Part shown: piece after piece, positions 11,500-25,034 of the stretch | Numbering within the stretch: the stretch's first letter is position 1 | Layout: each line of letters opens with the position of its first letter | Origin: Myxocyprinus asiaticus | Taxonomy: Eukaryota > Chordata > Actinopteri > Cypriniformes > Catostomidae | Length of the DNA: 64,000 nucleotides | Assembly (NCBI RefSeq): GCF_019703515.2 | Contig: NC_059374.1 | Location: 20,888,595 to 20,952,594, forward strand | Direction of reading: 5' to 3' | Made by a program: the position numbers and the translations under genes | Notes under the pieces: generated by a model | Seen by the model: the letters and a program-made list of their open reading frames with translations, nothing else | Told to the model about the DNA's origin: nothing | The model's database searches: none

Positions 11500-13057
11500 G
11501 GATTAAAACAAATTTTTTTAACAACTCCACAGATTTCATATTAGCAAACTTAGTTTTGGCAAGTCATTTAGGACATCTACTTTGTGCATGACACAAGTAA
11601 TTTTTCCAACAATTGTTTACAGATAGGTTGTTTCACTTTTAATTGATCACAATTCCAGTGGGTCAGAAGTTTACATACAATAAGTTAAATGCTTGGAAAT
11701 TTACAGAAAATGATGTCAAGCCTTTAGACAGTTAGACAATTAGCTTCTGATAGGAGGTGTACTGAATTGGAGGTGTACCTGTGGATGAATTTTAAGGCCT
11801 ACCTTCAAACTCAGTGCCTATTTGCTTGACATTATCTGAAAATCAAAAGAAATCAGCCAAGACCTCAGAAAAAAAATGGTGGACCTCCACAAGTCTGATC
11901 CATCATTGGGAGCAATTTCCAAATGCCTGAAGGTATCACGTTCATCTGTACAAACAATAGTATGCAAGTATAAACACCATGGGACCACACAGCCATCATA
12001 CCGCTCAGGAAGCAGACGCATTCTGTCTCCTAGAGATGAACGTAGTTTGGTGCGAAAAGTGCAAATTAATCCCAGAACAACAGCAAAGGACCTTGTGAAG
12101 ATGCTGGAGGAAACAAGTAGACAAGTATCTATATCCACAGTAAAATGAGTCCTATATCGACATAACATGAAAGGCTGCTCAGCAAGGAAGACGACAGTGC
12201 TCCAAAACTGCCATAAAAAGCCAGACTACAGTTTGCAAGTGCACATGGGGACAAACATCTTACTTTTTGGAGAAATGTCCTCTGGTCTGATGAAAAAAAA
12301 TGGCCATAATGACCATTGTTATGTTTGGAGGAAAAAGGGTGAGGCTGGCAAGCCGAAGAACACCATCCCAACCATGAAGCATGGGGTGGCAGCATCATGT
12401 TGTGGGGGTGATTTGCTGCAGGAGGGACTGGTGCACTTCACAAAATAGATGACATCATGAGGAAGAAAAATTATGTGGACATATTGAAGCAACATCTCAG
12501 ACATCAGCCAGGAAGTTAAAGCTCGGTCGCAAATGGGTCTTCCAAATGGACATTGACCCCAAGCATACCTCCAAAGTTGTGGCAAAATGGCTTAAGGACA
12601 ACAAAGTCAAGGAATTGGAGTGGCCATCACAAAGTCCTGACCTCAATCTGATAGAACATTTGTGGGTAGAAATGAAAAAGCGTGTGCGAGCATGGAGGCC
12701 TACAAACCTGACTCAGTTACACTAGTTCTGTCTGGAGGAATGGGCCAAAATTCCAGCAAATTATTGTGAGAAGCTTGTGGAAGGCTACCCAAAATGTTTG
12801 ACCCAAGTTAAACAATTTAAAGGCAATGCTACCAAATACTAACAAAGTGTATGTAAACTTCTGACCCACTGGGAATGTGATGAAAAATAAATAATTCTCT
12901 CTACTATTATTCTGACATTTCACATTCTTAAAATAAAGTAGTGATCCTAACTGACCTAAGACAGGGAATGTTTTCTATGATTAAATATCAGGAGTTGTGA
13001 AAAACTGAGTTTAAATGTATTTGGCTAAGGTGTATGTAAACTTCTGACTTAAACTGT
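11500..13057 (+). mobile_element. Defective Tc1 element of the Sleeping Beauty-like IR/DR group
   Basis: The right end carries the outer repeat with gtatgtaaacttctgac at about 13031-13047 and the inner repeat at about 12848-12882. The left inner repeat (gggtcagaagtttacatac) is at about 11660-11678. This double direct-repeat layout is typical of the Tc1 IR/DR group. The outermost left repeat is not recognisable at its expected place (about 11465-11500), so the element has lost a functional end. The transposase frame between the ends is broken. Confidence 0.85.
11838..12843 (+). pseudogene. Tc1 transposase remnant, frame broken
   Basis: The segment 11876-12145 encodes the paired-like DNA-binding region (VDLHKSDPSLGAISK, then HHGTTQPSYRSGSRR and SPRDERSLVRKVQ) and ends in an in-frame TGA. 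Downstream, catalytic-domain pieces appear in shifted frames (GHNDHCYVWRKKGEAGKP, then KPKNTIPTMKHG). The expected start codon upstream is degraded. With a lost start, a stop and several frameshifts it cannot make a transposase. Confidence 0.85.
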
Positions 13058-14487
13058 ATTTATACTCTTACTACATTATTCTTGTTTGATGGCAACAATG
13101 GTATGTTTTTATTTAAAGCACAGTATTACAACACTTTTTTCCTTTTGGCAATGTTATCAGTCAGTTGGCAAACAGAATCAAGTTGTATGTATTTGACCTA
13201 GTGTTTGGTAAATTACTCAAAAAAAATAATCCACTACAAATTACTTATTACTTCTCTAAAATTGCATTTAGATTACTGACTGGCAAGTAGTTTACTTCAT
13301 TGAAGAAAGTAAACACATTACTAATTACTTTTAAGTTATTTTCTGAAAACACTTTTCACAGAACAGTTATTGTTTTTCCACTCAATGAATTCAAAATAAT
13401 GTCTATATTTCCTCCTTGTCGCACCACATGTTTCAGCTCTCACAGAAATGCAAACAGACGTACAGTACATACAGGTATGAACACAATTCATGTTTTAAAT
13501 GTATTTTACATAAATACAATTTTAGAAATATGTGTAGCCCAAGTAATGTACAGTACTTAAGTAATTATCTTAATTGAAGGTCAATAACTGTAATCTGATT
13601 ACAGTAAATTACATGTAATTAATTACTTTGTAATTAGATGACATCCAGCACTGATTTGACCTAAGCAGTATAAAGAATGTATAAATACTGAAAACAATAC
13701 AATAGAAAGGCATAACTGACATTCCACCTACGGTTAAATGTTGAATGTATATGCTTAATATTTAAACTTTATTATAACAAAGTTTGTCACATGCTAAACT
13801 GTCCTTTTATTTTTGTATCGTCTGTAATGTTTTGTGTTGTTTTGTGTGATGTGAAATGAAAAAACTTTGCTATAGTTAAATGCCATCAGACTAGCATTAA
13901 AACAGAGATGAGTAATTCTCTCTGGCATTACAATATTGTACTGTCAATAAATAATCCATTATATAATGCTTAGAATATTTCTCAGGTACATTTAAAAGGA
14001 ATTGACCATTTGTGTATACCGTTAATTTGGTTATGTAATCAGTTTCTTTTTATTAATGTTCTTTAATAATAAAGACATTCTTATATTAACAAAGAACATT
14101 ATTGTTTCCCAATCTCAGAAAAGTGAGAAATTTATTCTGAAATGAACTACGCAAATTGACTTTTATTTTGAAATGTAAGATAGCTCCCGGAAGTGTACAA
14201 AGAGGGAAATATTTTTATGGGCAAATATCCTTACTGACTGCAGACCTGCTGTGAATTTAGCTACTTTTGTTAAATCAGAGAGAAATATGCGGCCGATCTC
14301 GAATTTAATATATTGATATTTTCATTTAATCGCGGATATTAAACGATCAGACATCTAATGCAGTTACTTTTCATGCTCAATTGGTAAAAAGGCAGAAGAG
14401 CGACAGAGAATCGTTCATCCAGCCACCTGTAGCTGAGAGCGACAGCTGTCAATCAGGTGATCTGTCAATCATACAGCAGTGACAGAC
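13058..14487 (+). other. Spacer upstream of vps26b
   Basis: Between the Tc1 element and the vps26b start there is no supported coding exon. The 86-codon frame at 13300 has no recognisable domain. The last 250 bases become less AT-rich and contain cagccacctgtagctgag and repeated gacag/gtcaatca motifs, plausibly the vps26b promoter and 5' UTR. No TATA box was identified. Confidence 0.4.
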
Positions 14488-17400
14488 ATGAGCTTTTTCG
14501 GCTTCGGACAGAGCGCAGAGATCGACATCGTTTTGAATGACGCCGAGACAAGGAAGAAGGTTGAGCACAAAACTGAAGATGGGAAAAAGGACAAATATTT
14601 CCTTTTTTATGACGGCGAAACTGTAAGTGGAAAAGTTAATGTTACTCTCAAGATTCCTGGAAAAAGACTTGAACACTATGGGATAAAAATCGAGTTTGTC
14701 GGGCAGATTGGTGAGTTTTGTGTTATTTCTACGCGCTAATGAACATTAAAAGAACAGTAAACAATTATGACAATTCTGTCATCATTTTTTAACCCTGATG
14801 CCGCTTCAAACCTATACGAGTTTGTTTTCTGTGGAACATAATTGAAAATATTTAGCAGAATGTCCATGCTGCCCTTTCCACATAATGAAAGTGAATGGTG
14901 ACACCACTGTCAAGAAAGATTTTCAGTGAAAAATAACTTCTTACTCAGACATAGCTATCATATGACTTTGGAATACTTGAATGTAGAGCCCAAGCTCTTT
15001 TATAGTGCTTTTTTGTCATTTTTGGAGCCTGACAGCCCTTGGTCCCCATCCACTTTCTATGTAAAGCAGCGTAGCCAGAAACTTTTTGATGGGTGGGCCA
15101 AGAGAATTTATCGATTGCATGAGAACGGAAAACTTTTTATTTATTTACTTAATTTATTATTATTATTATTTATTTTTTTTACATTCTTGTAATGTATTTG
15201 GGACATTGAGCTACTAAAGATAGTCTACTTTAAGAATATTAGAAAGATCATGTAACAATATTTGTGTTTGAGTACATTCAGTCTTTTTTTTAATTTTACA
15301 TGCAAGTGTAAAATATGGAACGTTAGGAGGCCTTGTGGGTGAGAACACATATTTATTATTATATTGGGATTTGGGGGATTTACCCTAGACATTTATGAAA
15401 ATGTAAAACAGAATAGACATTTTAACCATAGAATGGACCAATTTTGGTATTTTCTTTCCCAGCACATATTGCTGGCATGTCTTTGGACAGTTATAAATAT
15501 TGGAAATGGGTACTGTCGCTATGTTTCTGCTATGGTTTACTGTCAGTAAAATTACTTATTGTCTTCGATTATGTCACTGCGTTGCAACTCTACTCTCATT
15601 AAAGTGGGGGGAGAGATGACGCTGCTGCAATAGCGCGATAAGAAAAAAAAAGCATAAAGGAATCATGTTTCGAGGTTGAGAAAAATTATGAATCTACGCC
15701 TGTTTCTCTAAGTTATGACATATAAAATGCATACCAATAACTACACGCATATGACATGTTTGTTGTTGTACGGGGGTAAAAAAGAGGCTGGAGTTTAAAA
15801 GTCTTAGATTTTTATAATGCTAAATAATTTATTTCAGAGTAGCTTATTTATGCCGTAACGAGCTGCTTTTGATGCAACGAATTCATAATCAATTCATACA
15901 TGTGATATTTGTGATTAACATTATCTTAAAAAATAAAGTGTAGAGTTTTAGGTGTTTTGAGAGCATTTTAAAATTTAAAGATAATTGATAAAAGATGATT
16001 AATTCAGCATCTTATGTCAACTCGATCTGGTTTTGATGAACAGGTTAGAAGTTATTTAAATTTTTTATTAAAATGGGTTTGAGCCGCTGCACGATACGGG
16101 ATGCCCGTCAACCGAAGGCATGTCTCATCATCGCATCTGGTGTTTACATTGTAAATAGCTTTGTTATAATAAGAGCGATCTAGTTTTGTTTTTTGACCTG
16201 CTGTTGTTTTGAAAGCTTCGATGCTGACGATATCCAGCCCAACAGCCTCTGACGTTAGCAGTTCGTGGTTCGAGGCCAGCAAGCTTTTGACAGTTGGTGG
16301 AATAAGAAGGAATGCCCAGTGGGTGGCACCAGCCCACCCAGGTGCACCTGTGGCTACACCAGTGATGTAAAGAAGGGAGCAGCTCACATATTCTGCTAAC
16401 TTTAGTGTTCCACGGAAGAAAATAAATCATACAGGTTTGAACGGGAGGGAAAGTAAATAATGACTGAATTTTCATTTTTTAAATGAACTGCCCCCGTAAT
16501 GTTTGTGAACAGAACTGTAGTTTGTATAATTTATGTTGATATAAAGCTGTCCTCTTATTCTCAGAGCTGTATTACGACAGAGGGAACCACCATGAGTTTG
16601 TGTCATTAGTGAAGGACCTTGCACGACCTGGGGAGCTTTCACAGTCTCAGACGTTAGACTTTGAGTTCACCCATGTGGAAAAGCCCTATGAATCTTACAC
16701 TGGCCAGAATGTGAAACTAAGGTAAATCTATCTATTGTTTCTTTACTAAAGTTACTAATTTGTCAGAAACCCGTTTAAACTGGTGCTTGATGTCATGGAA
16801 TTTGTCTTGTACCTGATTACATGTAATGAAATAATCTGCAAATGAGTTTTGTGTCTGTATCTTGCATTTAATTGTTGTCTCTAGATACTTCCTCCGAGCG
16901 ACAATCAGCAGAAGACTCAATGATATCAGTAAAGAGATGGACATTGTAGTGCAAACTCTGTGCACATACCCAGAGATGAACTCCTCCATCAAGATGGAAG
17001 TTGGAATTGAAGATTGTCTGCATATTGAGTTTGAATACAACAAATCCAAGTAAGCATCACACAGAATAGGAGTTAGTATTGAGTGGTATCTAGGTGAATC
17101 TCGCCAAGAAATGCCCAGGTCATATTTCACCCCAAAATCAAAAGATAAAAAGAAGAAATTATATTTTGCAAGAAATTGAAGCCTATTAAGGACAGGTGTT
17201 TTTGCATTATCACTTTGTTTTCATGACAATTAAAGGAATAGTTCACCCAAAAATGAAAATTCTCTCATCATTTACTCACACTCATGCCATCCCAGATGTG
17301 TATGACTTTCTTTCTTCTGCTAAGCACAAACAAAGATTTTTAGAAGAATATCTCAGCTCTGTAGGTCTATAAACTTTGAAGGTCCAAAAAGCACATAAAG

Positions 17401-18976
17401 GCAGCATAAAAGTAATCCATACTACTCCAGTGGTTTAGTTCATATCATCAGAAGCGATATGATACGTGTGGGTGAGAAACAGATCAATATTTAAGTCCTT
17501 TTTTACCATAAATTCTCCCTGCCCAGGTGGCGGCGATATGCACAAAGAATGTGAATCCCCAAAAACAAAAGAATGAAGTGAAAGTGAAAGAGGAGATTTA
17601 TCATCAAAAAAGGCCTTAAATATTGATCTGGTTCTCACTCACACGTATCATATCACTTCTGAAGACCTGATTTAACCAGTTGAGTCTTATGGATTACTTT
17701 AATGCTGCCTTTATATGCTTTTTGGACCTTCAAAGTTCTGGCCACCATTAACTTGCATTGTATGGACCTACAGACTTGAGATATTCTTCTAAAAATCTTT
17801 GTATTTAGCTGAAGAAAGAAAGTCATACACAGGCATGAGGGTGAGTAAATGATGAGAGAATTTTGATTTTGGGTGAACAATCCCTTTAAACATGTTTTCT
17901 CCCCAAATTCCCATTATTTACTGTTCAGACAAATTTTTTTACAATTAAAGTACTGCAATCTTGCAAATGATGGCACTACAGCAAATACTAGTATTTTTTG
18001 CATTACAGTAATAAGAATGATTTTTTTCCACATTATCGTAGGCTTTTGAGAATGGGGTGGGAGGTGCTTAATTGTCATGAAAATGACACAGTGGTAAAAA
18101 TCCTAATGGTGCTAAAACAGGCTTTTTCTTTTTCCTTTTAATTTTGTGGTACAATATCACCCAGACATTTCTTGACTGTTTTTTGTGAGATTCACCCATT
18201 TATTGAACCTTGAGAATCTCTTAAGATTTCATGTGCAGAAACAATCTTCCTTGTTTAGATATCACCTGAGGGATGTAATTGTAGGGAAGATTTACTTCCT
18301 TCTTGTGAGGATAAAGATAAAGCACATGGAAATTGATATAATAAAACGGGAAACGACTGGCACAGGACCCAGTGTGTACCACGAAAATGACACCATCGCC
18401 AAATATGAGATCATGGATGGAGCGCCAGTGAGAGGTGCAGCTAACATTTTATAACTGTGATGTGAAGGAATCGATACATCTGTACGATCTTATAGTACAT
18501 TATGTGTTGTGCATGTTGATCTTTATCTGTAAACGTAGTATTTTCATGTACACTAAGTTTATGGCTTTGCTCACATTTTTTTTTTTTTTTTTTAGGTGAG
18601 TCAATCCCCATCCGTTTATTTCTTGCTGGTTATGAGTTGACCCCCACCATGAGGGACGTCAACAAAAAGTTCTCTGTGCGTTACTACCTGAACCTAGTCC
18701 TTGTAGATGAAGAAGAGCGACGATACTTCAAACAGCAGGTCCGGTATTCATACACATCTACATTCCTTACAGTCTATGTTAAAAAGTCTTGAGATGCAGT
18801 ACGAGTTCAAATGTGGTCACATTCTTGATCATTCTCAAAAGGAGATCACACTCTGGAGGAAAGGAGATATTGTGAGGAGAAGTATGTCCCAGCAGGCCAC
18901 CATTGCCGCCCAGAGATTTGAGGGATCAAACTCCGGAAATGCATCAGCAGCACAAGCCAAAGAAGACAAAAACTAA
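14488..18976 (+). CDS. vps26b: Retromer subunit VPS26B
   Basis: VPS26 is the arrestin-fold subunit of retromer; it binds VPS35 on endosomes and recycles cargo to the Golgi or plasma membrane. Exons: 14488-14710, 16565-16721, 16885-17049, 18259-18434, 18596-18738, 18842-18976, giving 332 residues (human about 336). The start MSFFGFGQSAEIDIVLND favours VPS26B over VPS26A, which begins MSFLGGFFG. Conserved blocks follow: DGKKDKYFLFYDGETVSGKV, EKPYESYTGQNVKLRYFL, SSIKMEVGIEDCLHIEFEYN, YHLRDVIVGKIYFLLVRIKI, ESIPIRLFLAGYELTPTMRD and EITLWRKGDIVRRSM. The short C-terminal tail (SNSGNASAAQAKEDKN) differs from mammalian VPS26B, as expected for the most variable part. An in-frame GTG nine bases upstream is not the start. 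Zebrafish has a second vps26b-like gene, so the exact paralogue is open. Confidence 0.95.
17231..17888. mobile_element. Palindromic element family B in vps26b intron 3
   Basis: The ends are long inverted repeats: left ttaaaggaatagttcaccca and right ending gggtgaacaatccctttaaa. Internal landmarks ctcatcatttactcacactc, gatatgatacgtgtgggtgag and cctttatatgctttttggac are mirrored between the halves. There is no coding capacity. Related copies are at 27155-27870 and 37370-37641, with half copies at 51835-52025 and about 56690-56845. Confidence 0.75.
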
Positions 18977-19756
18977 ACACAAAATGCTATATATCAAAAT
19001 GAAACTGAATCTGCCGAAAATGGAAATAATAGCTTTGTGAGATCAAAAATGAGAATCAAGCTTGTAAACTGCAGTCCAACTACTCAAATATGTATAGATT
19101 ACAAAATATTTTTTTATTTCTCCATGTTCAGATTTAGCTTAATTCCTTTGCACTGATAAGTCAGTATATAGCCTCTATATTTGTCCTGTTTAATGAGCCC
19201 AAAATGAAATCACTGAGATATTTTGCGATCATTTGCATTATAAATCTAGAAGTCCATGTACCCTTATTAGAGCTCAGCACAGTATTGTTCTGTAATTTAG
19301 GGTAGAAAAATGAAAGCCTCCATAGAAACATCTATTACTACTAAAGGGAAATAAATGTTAAACTACTAACTCATGCAGGGCAGTGACTATTGTCTTTTTA
19401 TGATTTTTGTATATTATTTTATCATTGATTGAAATATTTATTTTGGTCTGTCATCTTGCGATTGTTTTTTTCTATTAAAAGAATCAGCAAAAGCATTGTC
19501 ACCATGGCAACAAATTTTTCCAGTATTCTCAAGAGTGGTGTTAAATGCTGTGATAGAGAAGGGTGTTATAAATCCCTCTTGTAATTTGATGCTATTCATT
19601 TTTAAAGTGATTTGGTTTTCTTACATGTATATGTTATTGTATAATATTAAATATGTTTAACAGCTTATTGGCTGTTCAGGTGATGGGGTATGACTATTAG
19701 TAGCTTTGCAACCATGAAAACTTCTGCAAAAGGCTCTTTTTATGAGCCATTATTGT

Positions 19757-19769
19757 AATAAACTTTATT
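19757..19769. terminator. Two-way polyadenylation signal between vps26b and thyn1
   Basis: The sequence aataaactttatt contains AATAAA on the plus strand (19757-19762) and AATAAA on the minus strand (reverse of 19764-19769). vps26b ends at 18976 on the plus strand and thyn1 ends at 20140 on the minus strand, so one cassette could serve both converging genes with 3' UTRs of about 0.8 kb and 0.4 kb. Actual use is inferred. Confidence 0.55.
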
Positions 19770-20139
19770 AACTTCTGAATTAAAGATGATTATCTTTTTT
19801 TTCCCAAGATTTTAATGGAAATATCTAATATATAACATGATAATCTGGGATATCTGACCACTTTAGAGAAGTTATAGTAATAGATTTTATCAGTTCCTTT
19901 TTAAAACTTAAAATAATTATTTTAAGCATAATTAAGTGGTCTGAAGGAGACAAAAGCACAGCATGTGTTATTACCAAAAATAGTCAAAATGTATTACTTT
20001 TATATATATTTTTTAGTTTAAGAGGTTACATCAGTATAGAATAAACAAAGAAATCTCTGACAATAAAATCTTTAGAGAAAATCATAACAGGATGGGAAAT
20101 TGCACTATGCACAAATGCACAGTTTTCCATTGGTGATCT

Positions 20140-23028
20140 TCATATTGGATCTGTATTCTCTAAACTCAGGACAAAGTCAAATTCCTCTGAGAATAAGAAA
20201 AGAAAACAAGTGTTAGACATAAAAGAGTTAACAATTATATTAAAGCTACTTTGCTGAAATTAAGAATTTATAGTTCAATATTTATAAAATTATTTTACGG
20301 AGTGACTATTTGCACTAGGTGTAAATAGCACCTACCACACAGCGACTATTTGCACTCGTATAGTCTGGTGGAAACACAGAAATTAAAGACAAACTGCACC
20401 CCTTTTCTCGTGCGGACGACCCGGGTTCGATTCTGCCTTTTTTCCCCATCCTGCATCCACCCTTAATATTTCCTTTAATACGACTTATAATAATAAATAG
20501 AAATTAATATAAAGGTTGTATATCCTCGCAGTAATTTGGTTAAGGTGAAAGGGAGTTGAGAGAAAGGTTTGATCCAGGTAAAATTAAACATGGTTTTACT
20601 ATAGTAATAATGTAGTTACCATGTTTCTTGGCAGAAGCCATACTTTTAATGCATTTAACCATGGTGTTATTACAGCAATATGGTGTTAATATAGTAACTA
20701 TGTTTAATTTTGTGGTTACTATGATTTTACTTCAAAATACCATGGTGATATTATGTAGTCAGACCATGGTTCATTTTTGTGAGGTACGGTTAGGTTTAGG
20801 GGTAGGTGTAGGGTGTCTGTGGAACTCTAAACAAAATAAACCCACTGCAGTGATGCCCCAATACTGTATGCTAATATTTAATCAGGGGTTCAAATAATAT
20901 CTGCCACTATTTGCACTTAGTGAAAATAGCCTCTGCCATCATTTTATCATTACACTAGTACATGTAATAATTGACAAGACACTGTAAAATGAGAATATAT
21001 TGTACTTTTTTATGTTTATGCATAACAAAATATAATAGATGAACTGGTTTGGTGAGTATTATATGACTAACCTGCAGTGAGGGGCTGAACTGATAGTCTA
21101 GCCCTGGTGAATAGTGCCATATCCTTCAGTGGACCACCCTTAGCCTTGTGCTGCAAGTGGTATTTCTTTAACTCAGAGAGAGGGATAAAACGCTTGGCCA
21201 TCCTTTCAAACTGAACATCCACCTATACAGACAGATATTCTGCAATCAGTGTGGCCATTCTTTAGATTTAATTGGTGGTGGTGGGGGGGGTTGGGAACAG
21301 TGTCTTAAACCATTGAATAAGAATTAAAAGAATATTCCGGGTTCAATACAAGTTAAGCTCATTCAACAACATTTGTGGCATAATGTTGATTACCACAAAA
21401 AAAAAAAAAATTTGACAACCTTCTTTTCTTTAAAAAAAAAAAGAAAAGAAAAAAAAAGTGAGACACTTACAATGGAAATGATTGGGGCCAATTTTTGGAG
21501 GGTTTAAAGCCAGAAATATGAAGCTTATAATTTTATAAAAGCACTAACATGAATTGCTCTGTTAAAACTCATGTATTATTTGAGCTGTAAAATCACCATT
21601 TTTACAGTAATTTTAGGGTTTGTTGACATTACTTTGTCATGGCAACGAAGTTGAACAATTGGATATAACTTTACAACTTTACAACTTGATCACACTAAAA
21701 TCATGTTAAGTATATTGTTTACATCTTGTGCCTACACTTTTGAAACAGTGAATATTTTAACATTTGCAGATTGGCCCCATTAACTTACCATTGTAAGTGC
21801 CTCACCATAACCCAGATTTTAGTGCTTCTTTTTAAGAAAAGGAGGGACAAGTCAAAATTAATTTTTGTGGTAATCAATATTATGCCACAAATGTTGTTGA
21901 TTGAGCTTAACTTGTACTGAACCTAGAATATTCCTTTAATCAAGTAGATGAACTGTTAGATGGCCATGGCAGCCGATTTAGACTTTAAATGACTATTAAT
22001 ATGGCTTTGAACTCTATACGGTGTACGTAAAAAACATACCATACTCCATTTAGGGTTGTCCGGTTTGCTGGAGGGGTCGTAATGTGCATCTTTCTTATCA
22101 AACTGTGTATGGTCCACGTAAGCCTCCTTTACAATCTGTAAAATAATTCATAAAATGAATACTGATATTATGTGTGGGATCTTTTTGTAAGTCATTTTTA
22201 TTTGTATAGCGCTTTTCACAAAAAATGAAACTGTAATATCTATAAATTCTACTACAGAACCAAACTCACCTTCATGAGACCAGCGATGCCTGGCTCTTTA
22301 CAGTTGCTATGGTAAAAGAAAGACTGCTGGCCCACCTTCATGTCTCTCATGAAGTTACGTGCCTTAAGGAAATGTGCAGATATTTGTAGAACACTCATTT
22401 GTGGTGCAAGTCAACATATTGCATTTGTTTTTGTATGACAAATGTCCTCATTATAAGGTAATGTTCTGGATGTGCTTCATGTGGCATTCATTGCTGTGAT
22501 GATCAATCACTCTACCTGATAATTTCTCACCCCATCCCAACATCCTGTTTGATTGGGAAGGGCTTTCAGGTCCTCAATTCCAAACTGCGATTGAGCAGAT
22601 TTAAAACATGAGAAGATATATGATAAAAGATATTATGGGAACAGCCTTTGACACTTAACAAGGGGATATGATGGACTTTTTAAATTTTCTTCTAATGTTT
22701 ACCTTCATGTCCACTCCATTTTCAATCCGACTCTCAGGTTCAGATTTCATCAGCCAGTGGCAATAAGATGCTTTGCATGTTTCATCTTTGTCATTTTTCT
22801 CCACCTTCGTTTTAACTGCTGATGATCTTTTTCTTTTGCCAGTTTGAAGTGGTGCAGCAACCTCGGACTCATTCACGTCCACATCAGCTAAAATAAAAAG
22901 CAATTATTAAATCGAATAACTTGTTTGGCATAAAACTATGCAACCTCGCTATCTGCACTGTATAAAACAGACAACTTACTTTGTTTATTAGATCTGGCAC
23001 TGCTTCGTGTTGTTTTCTTGGGTGGCAT
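20140..23028 (-). CDS. thyn1: Thymocyte nuclear protein 1 (EVE-domain protein)
   Basis: THYN1 is a small nuclear protein with an EVE domain, a PUA/YTH-like fold linked to recognition of modified nucleic-acid bases. Minus-strand exons: 22980-23028, 22703-22887, 22516-22584, 22270-22362, 22040-22135, 21072-21222, 20140-20186; 690 nt, 229 residues plus stop (human about 225). The N-terminus (MPPKKTTRSSARSNKQ, then KRKRSSAVKTK) is lysine/arginine-rich, as for nuclear import. The EVE domain starts near residue 60 with CHWLMKSEPESRIENGVDMK, then FGIEDLKALPNQTGCWDGVR and NYQARNFMRDMKVGQQSFFY, then HSNCKEPGIAGLMKIVKEAY, and ends EEFDFVLSLENTDPI. All junctions are GT-AG and in frame. It is convergent with vps26b and divergent from acad8, as in the human block. 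Confidence 0.94.
20290..20945. repeat. Element with quasi-palindromic ends in the last thyn1 intron
   Basis: Each end carries a self-complementary block around tatttgcact and agtgnaaata (about 20304-20332 and 20906-20932). Between them is AT-rich non-coding sequence and an 89-codon open frame without a recognisable domain. It may be a short DNA transposon; the family is not recognised. Confidence 0.4.
21324..21941. mobile_element. Palindromic element family A, near full length
   Basis: Both long arms are present: left from attaaaagaatattccgggt and right ending cctagaatattcctttaat. The interior block (ggtttaaagccagaaatatg, then gttgacattactttgtcatg) is shared with the copies at 7949 and 28315. 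It fills most of the thyn1 intron between 21222 and 22040. Confidence 0.8.
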
Positions 23029-23923
23029 GTTTGACTGCCTGGCAATGGTACGAACTTTTAATGCAGTTTCTTCTTGTGATCAAACAGCGCCCTGGTATAT
23101 CGTGTGTGGTCTGGAGGATCATGGTTTGACTAATCTTGCGTTTATTTCATCCAAACCATCAAAGATGGAAATAAACAAAGGATTTATAACAGCATAAAAA
23201 CAAAACAGTGCAACCTAAATGTAAACAGTTTAATAAAATTGAACGTGAATAAGAGTCGTAAAGAAAGCTGCGTTTATAGTGCGCATAGATGATACACATG
23301 AATCAATCGGCTTTTCTTTTCTTTCTTTTTTTACATTTCCCTTCCTATTTTATGCTTTTTTTTTATTATTTACAAACAGTAAAGGAGATAGACATGCAAA
23401 GATCCAGCCACACAACATACATAATTTAATAAATGAATTAAAGTAAAGCACATCAAGTTACAAAAATCAAACAACAAAAGCAAATAAATAAAGTTACGAG
23501 TATAAAAACACAAATAATTAAATAAAAACGACTAGTTTAACCAGGGGTCAGGAATTGGCTGGTTAGCAGGTCCCTGTTAGCACCTGCTGGTAGATACTGG
23601 AACTACACCACCCGATGGCAAAAAGAATGTGTTTCCACAGACAGCCATTCAAAAGTAGCCGTGTTTTATGACGACATAAAAAAATTTCCAAGAACCATTT
23701 CAATTTAAATTATTTCATTACATTATAGCATATCGTCATCCGGTGATGGATTGTTTTTTGAAGGGCTCTTAAAAGCGTGAAATTGATTTATAGTTTCCCC
23801 TATTCCCGTTGGCGAGTGATCAGTCACGTGACACCGATCCCGGAACTGAGCGCCAATGATCAAACATGGTAGCCTCCATTTCGCTCGCTTTCTGGGAACC
23901 CTGCGCTAGCTGAGCACAGTCAT

Positions 23924-24955
23924 TGTCAGTAGACTTCCCATTAAATTATATAATTTCCATAAACAGGTCTTACTGTCATGGATGATTATGTATAAGCACA
24001 AATTTCCCCCTCATAAATGTTTCATTTGGAAGAATAAATAAAGCACAGAAATAATGGGTTTTTTTTGTTGTTGTTTTTTTGACAGTTGGTTTAAAAAATA
24101 TATTTTATTGGTGACACAACTATTTAACAGCAATGGTAACTTACTTACACACTCTGAATTCTCTGGGAAATATTCCTTCCCAGTATCTATTAAGGAATTT
24201 CTGACTGTGATTGATGCTATACCATTTGATCTTCTTGAATTATTAAAATATTAGATTGTTTCAAGACCAAATATTGACTTTACTGTTAAGTTGGAAGGTA
24301 TAAGTATTACAGATAAAAAATAATAATAACAGATATCTTAGGAAAATCTGTCAAAATTGTGCAGCTCCATCAGCCAAAATTTCAAAATATTAATTGGGAA
24401 GAAACCTTTAAAATTACAAGATGATATTGTGTGACCAATAAGATTTGTGAGGTCTCCTTTAAGATTATTCACAGGATTTACCCTGTTAAACAAGTTATTG
24501 CAAGATTTAGGATAGACATTGATTTAAAATGTGCTTTTTGTAACATTGAAATTGAAAGCATTGTATACCTCTTTTTTGAATGGATCTATAAAACAATGTT
24601 CTGGTGTGATTTAGAATATTTTATTAAGATGAATACGGTTATTGATATGCATTTAAGGAAAGAGGAGGTTAGCATGCAATATTATACATTTATTGTTGAT
24701 TTATGGAATTTTTTTTATTTTATTCATAAATGAAAATGGTCGTCACAGAAACCAGACTTCACATACACTTCAAAACAGAAGTAAAGTATTACTTTAATAT
24801 GTTAACAGGAGTAAAAAAACAGTAAAGTGCTAAAGAGTATTAACTTTATAAAGCCTTAAATACCCCCTTTTTTAATCTTAATGTTATATGCATTGTATAT
24901 TGTATAATGTATAGCATTTTGTATTCTGTATATTGTCGATATACTTTTTTGTAAG

Positions 24956-25034
<79 letters not shown>

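Noticed and set aside
20400..20445. Sequence gacccgggttcgattctgcc resembling a tRNA B box
   Set aside because: No cloverleaf or A box could be placed upstream; probably chance or a decayed SINE fragment.
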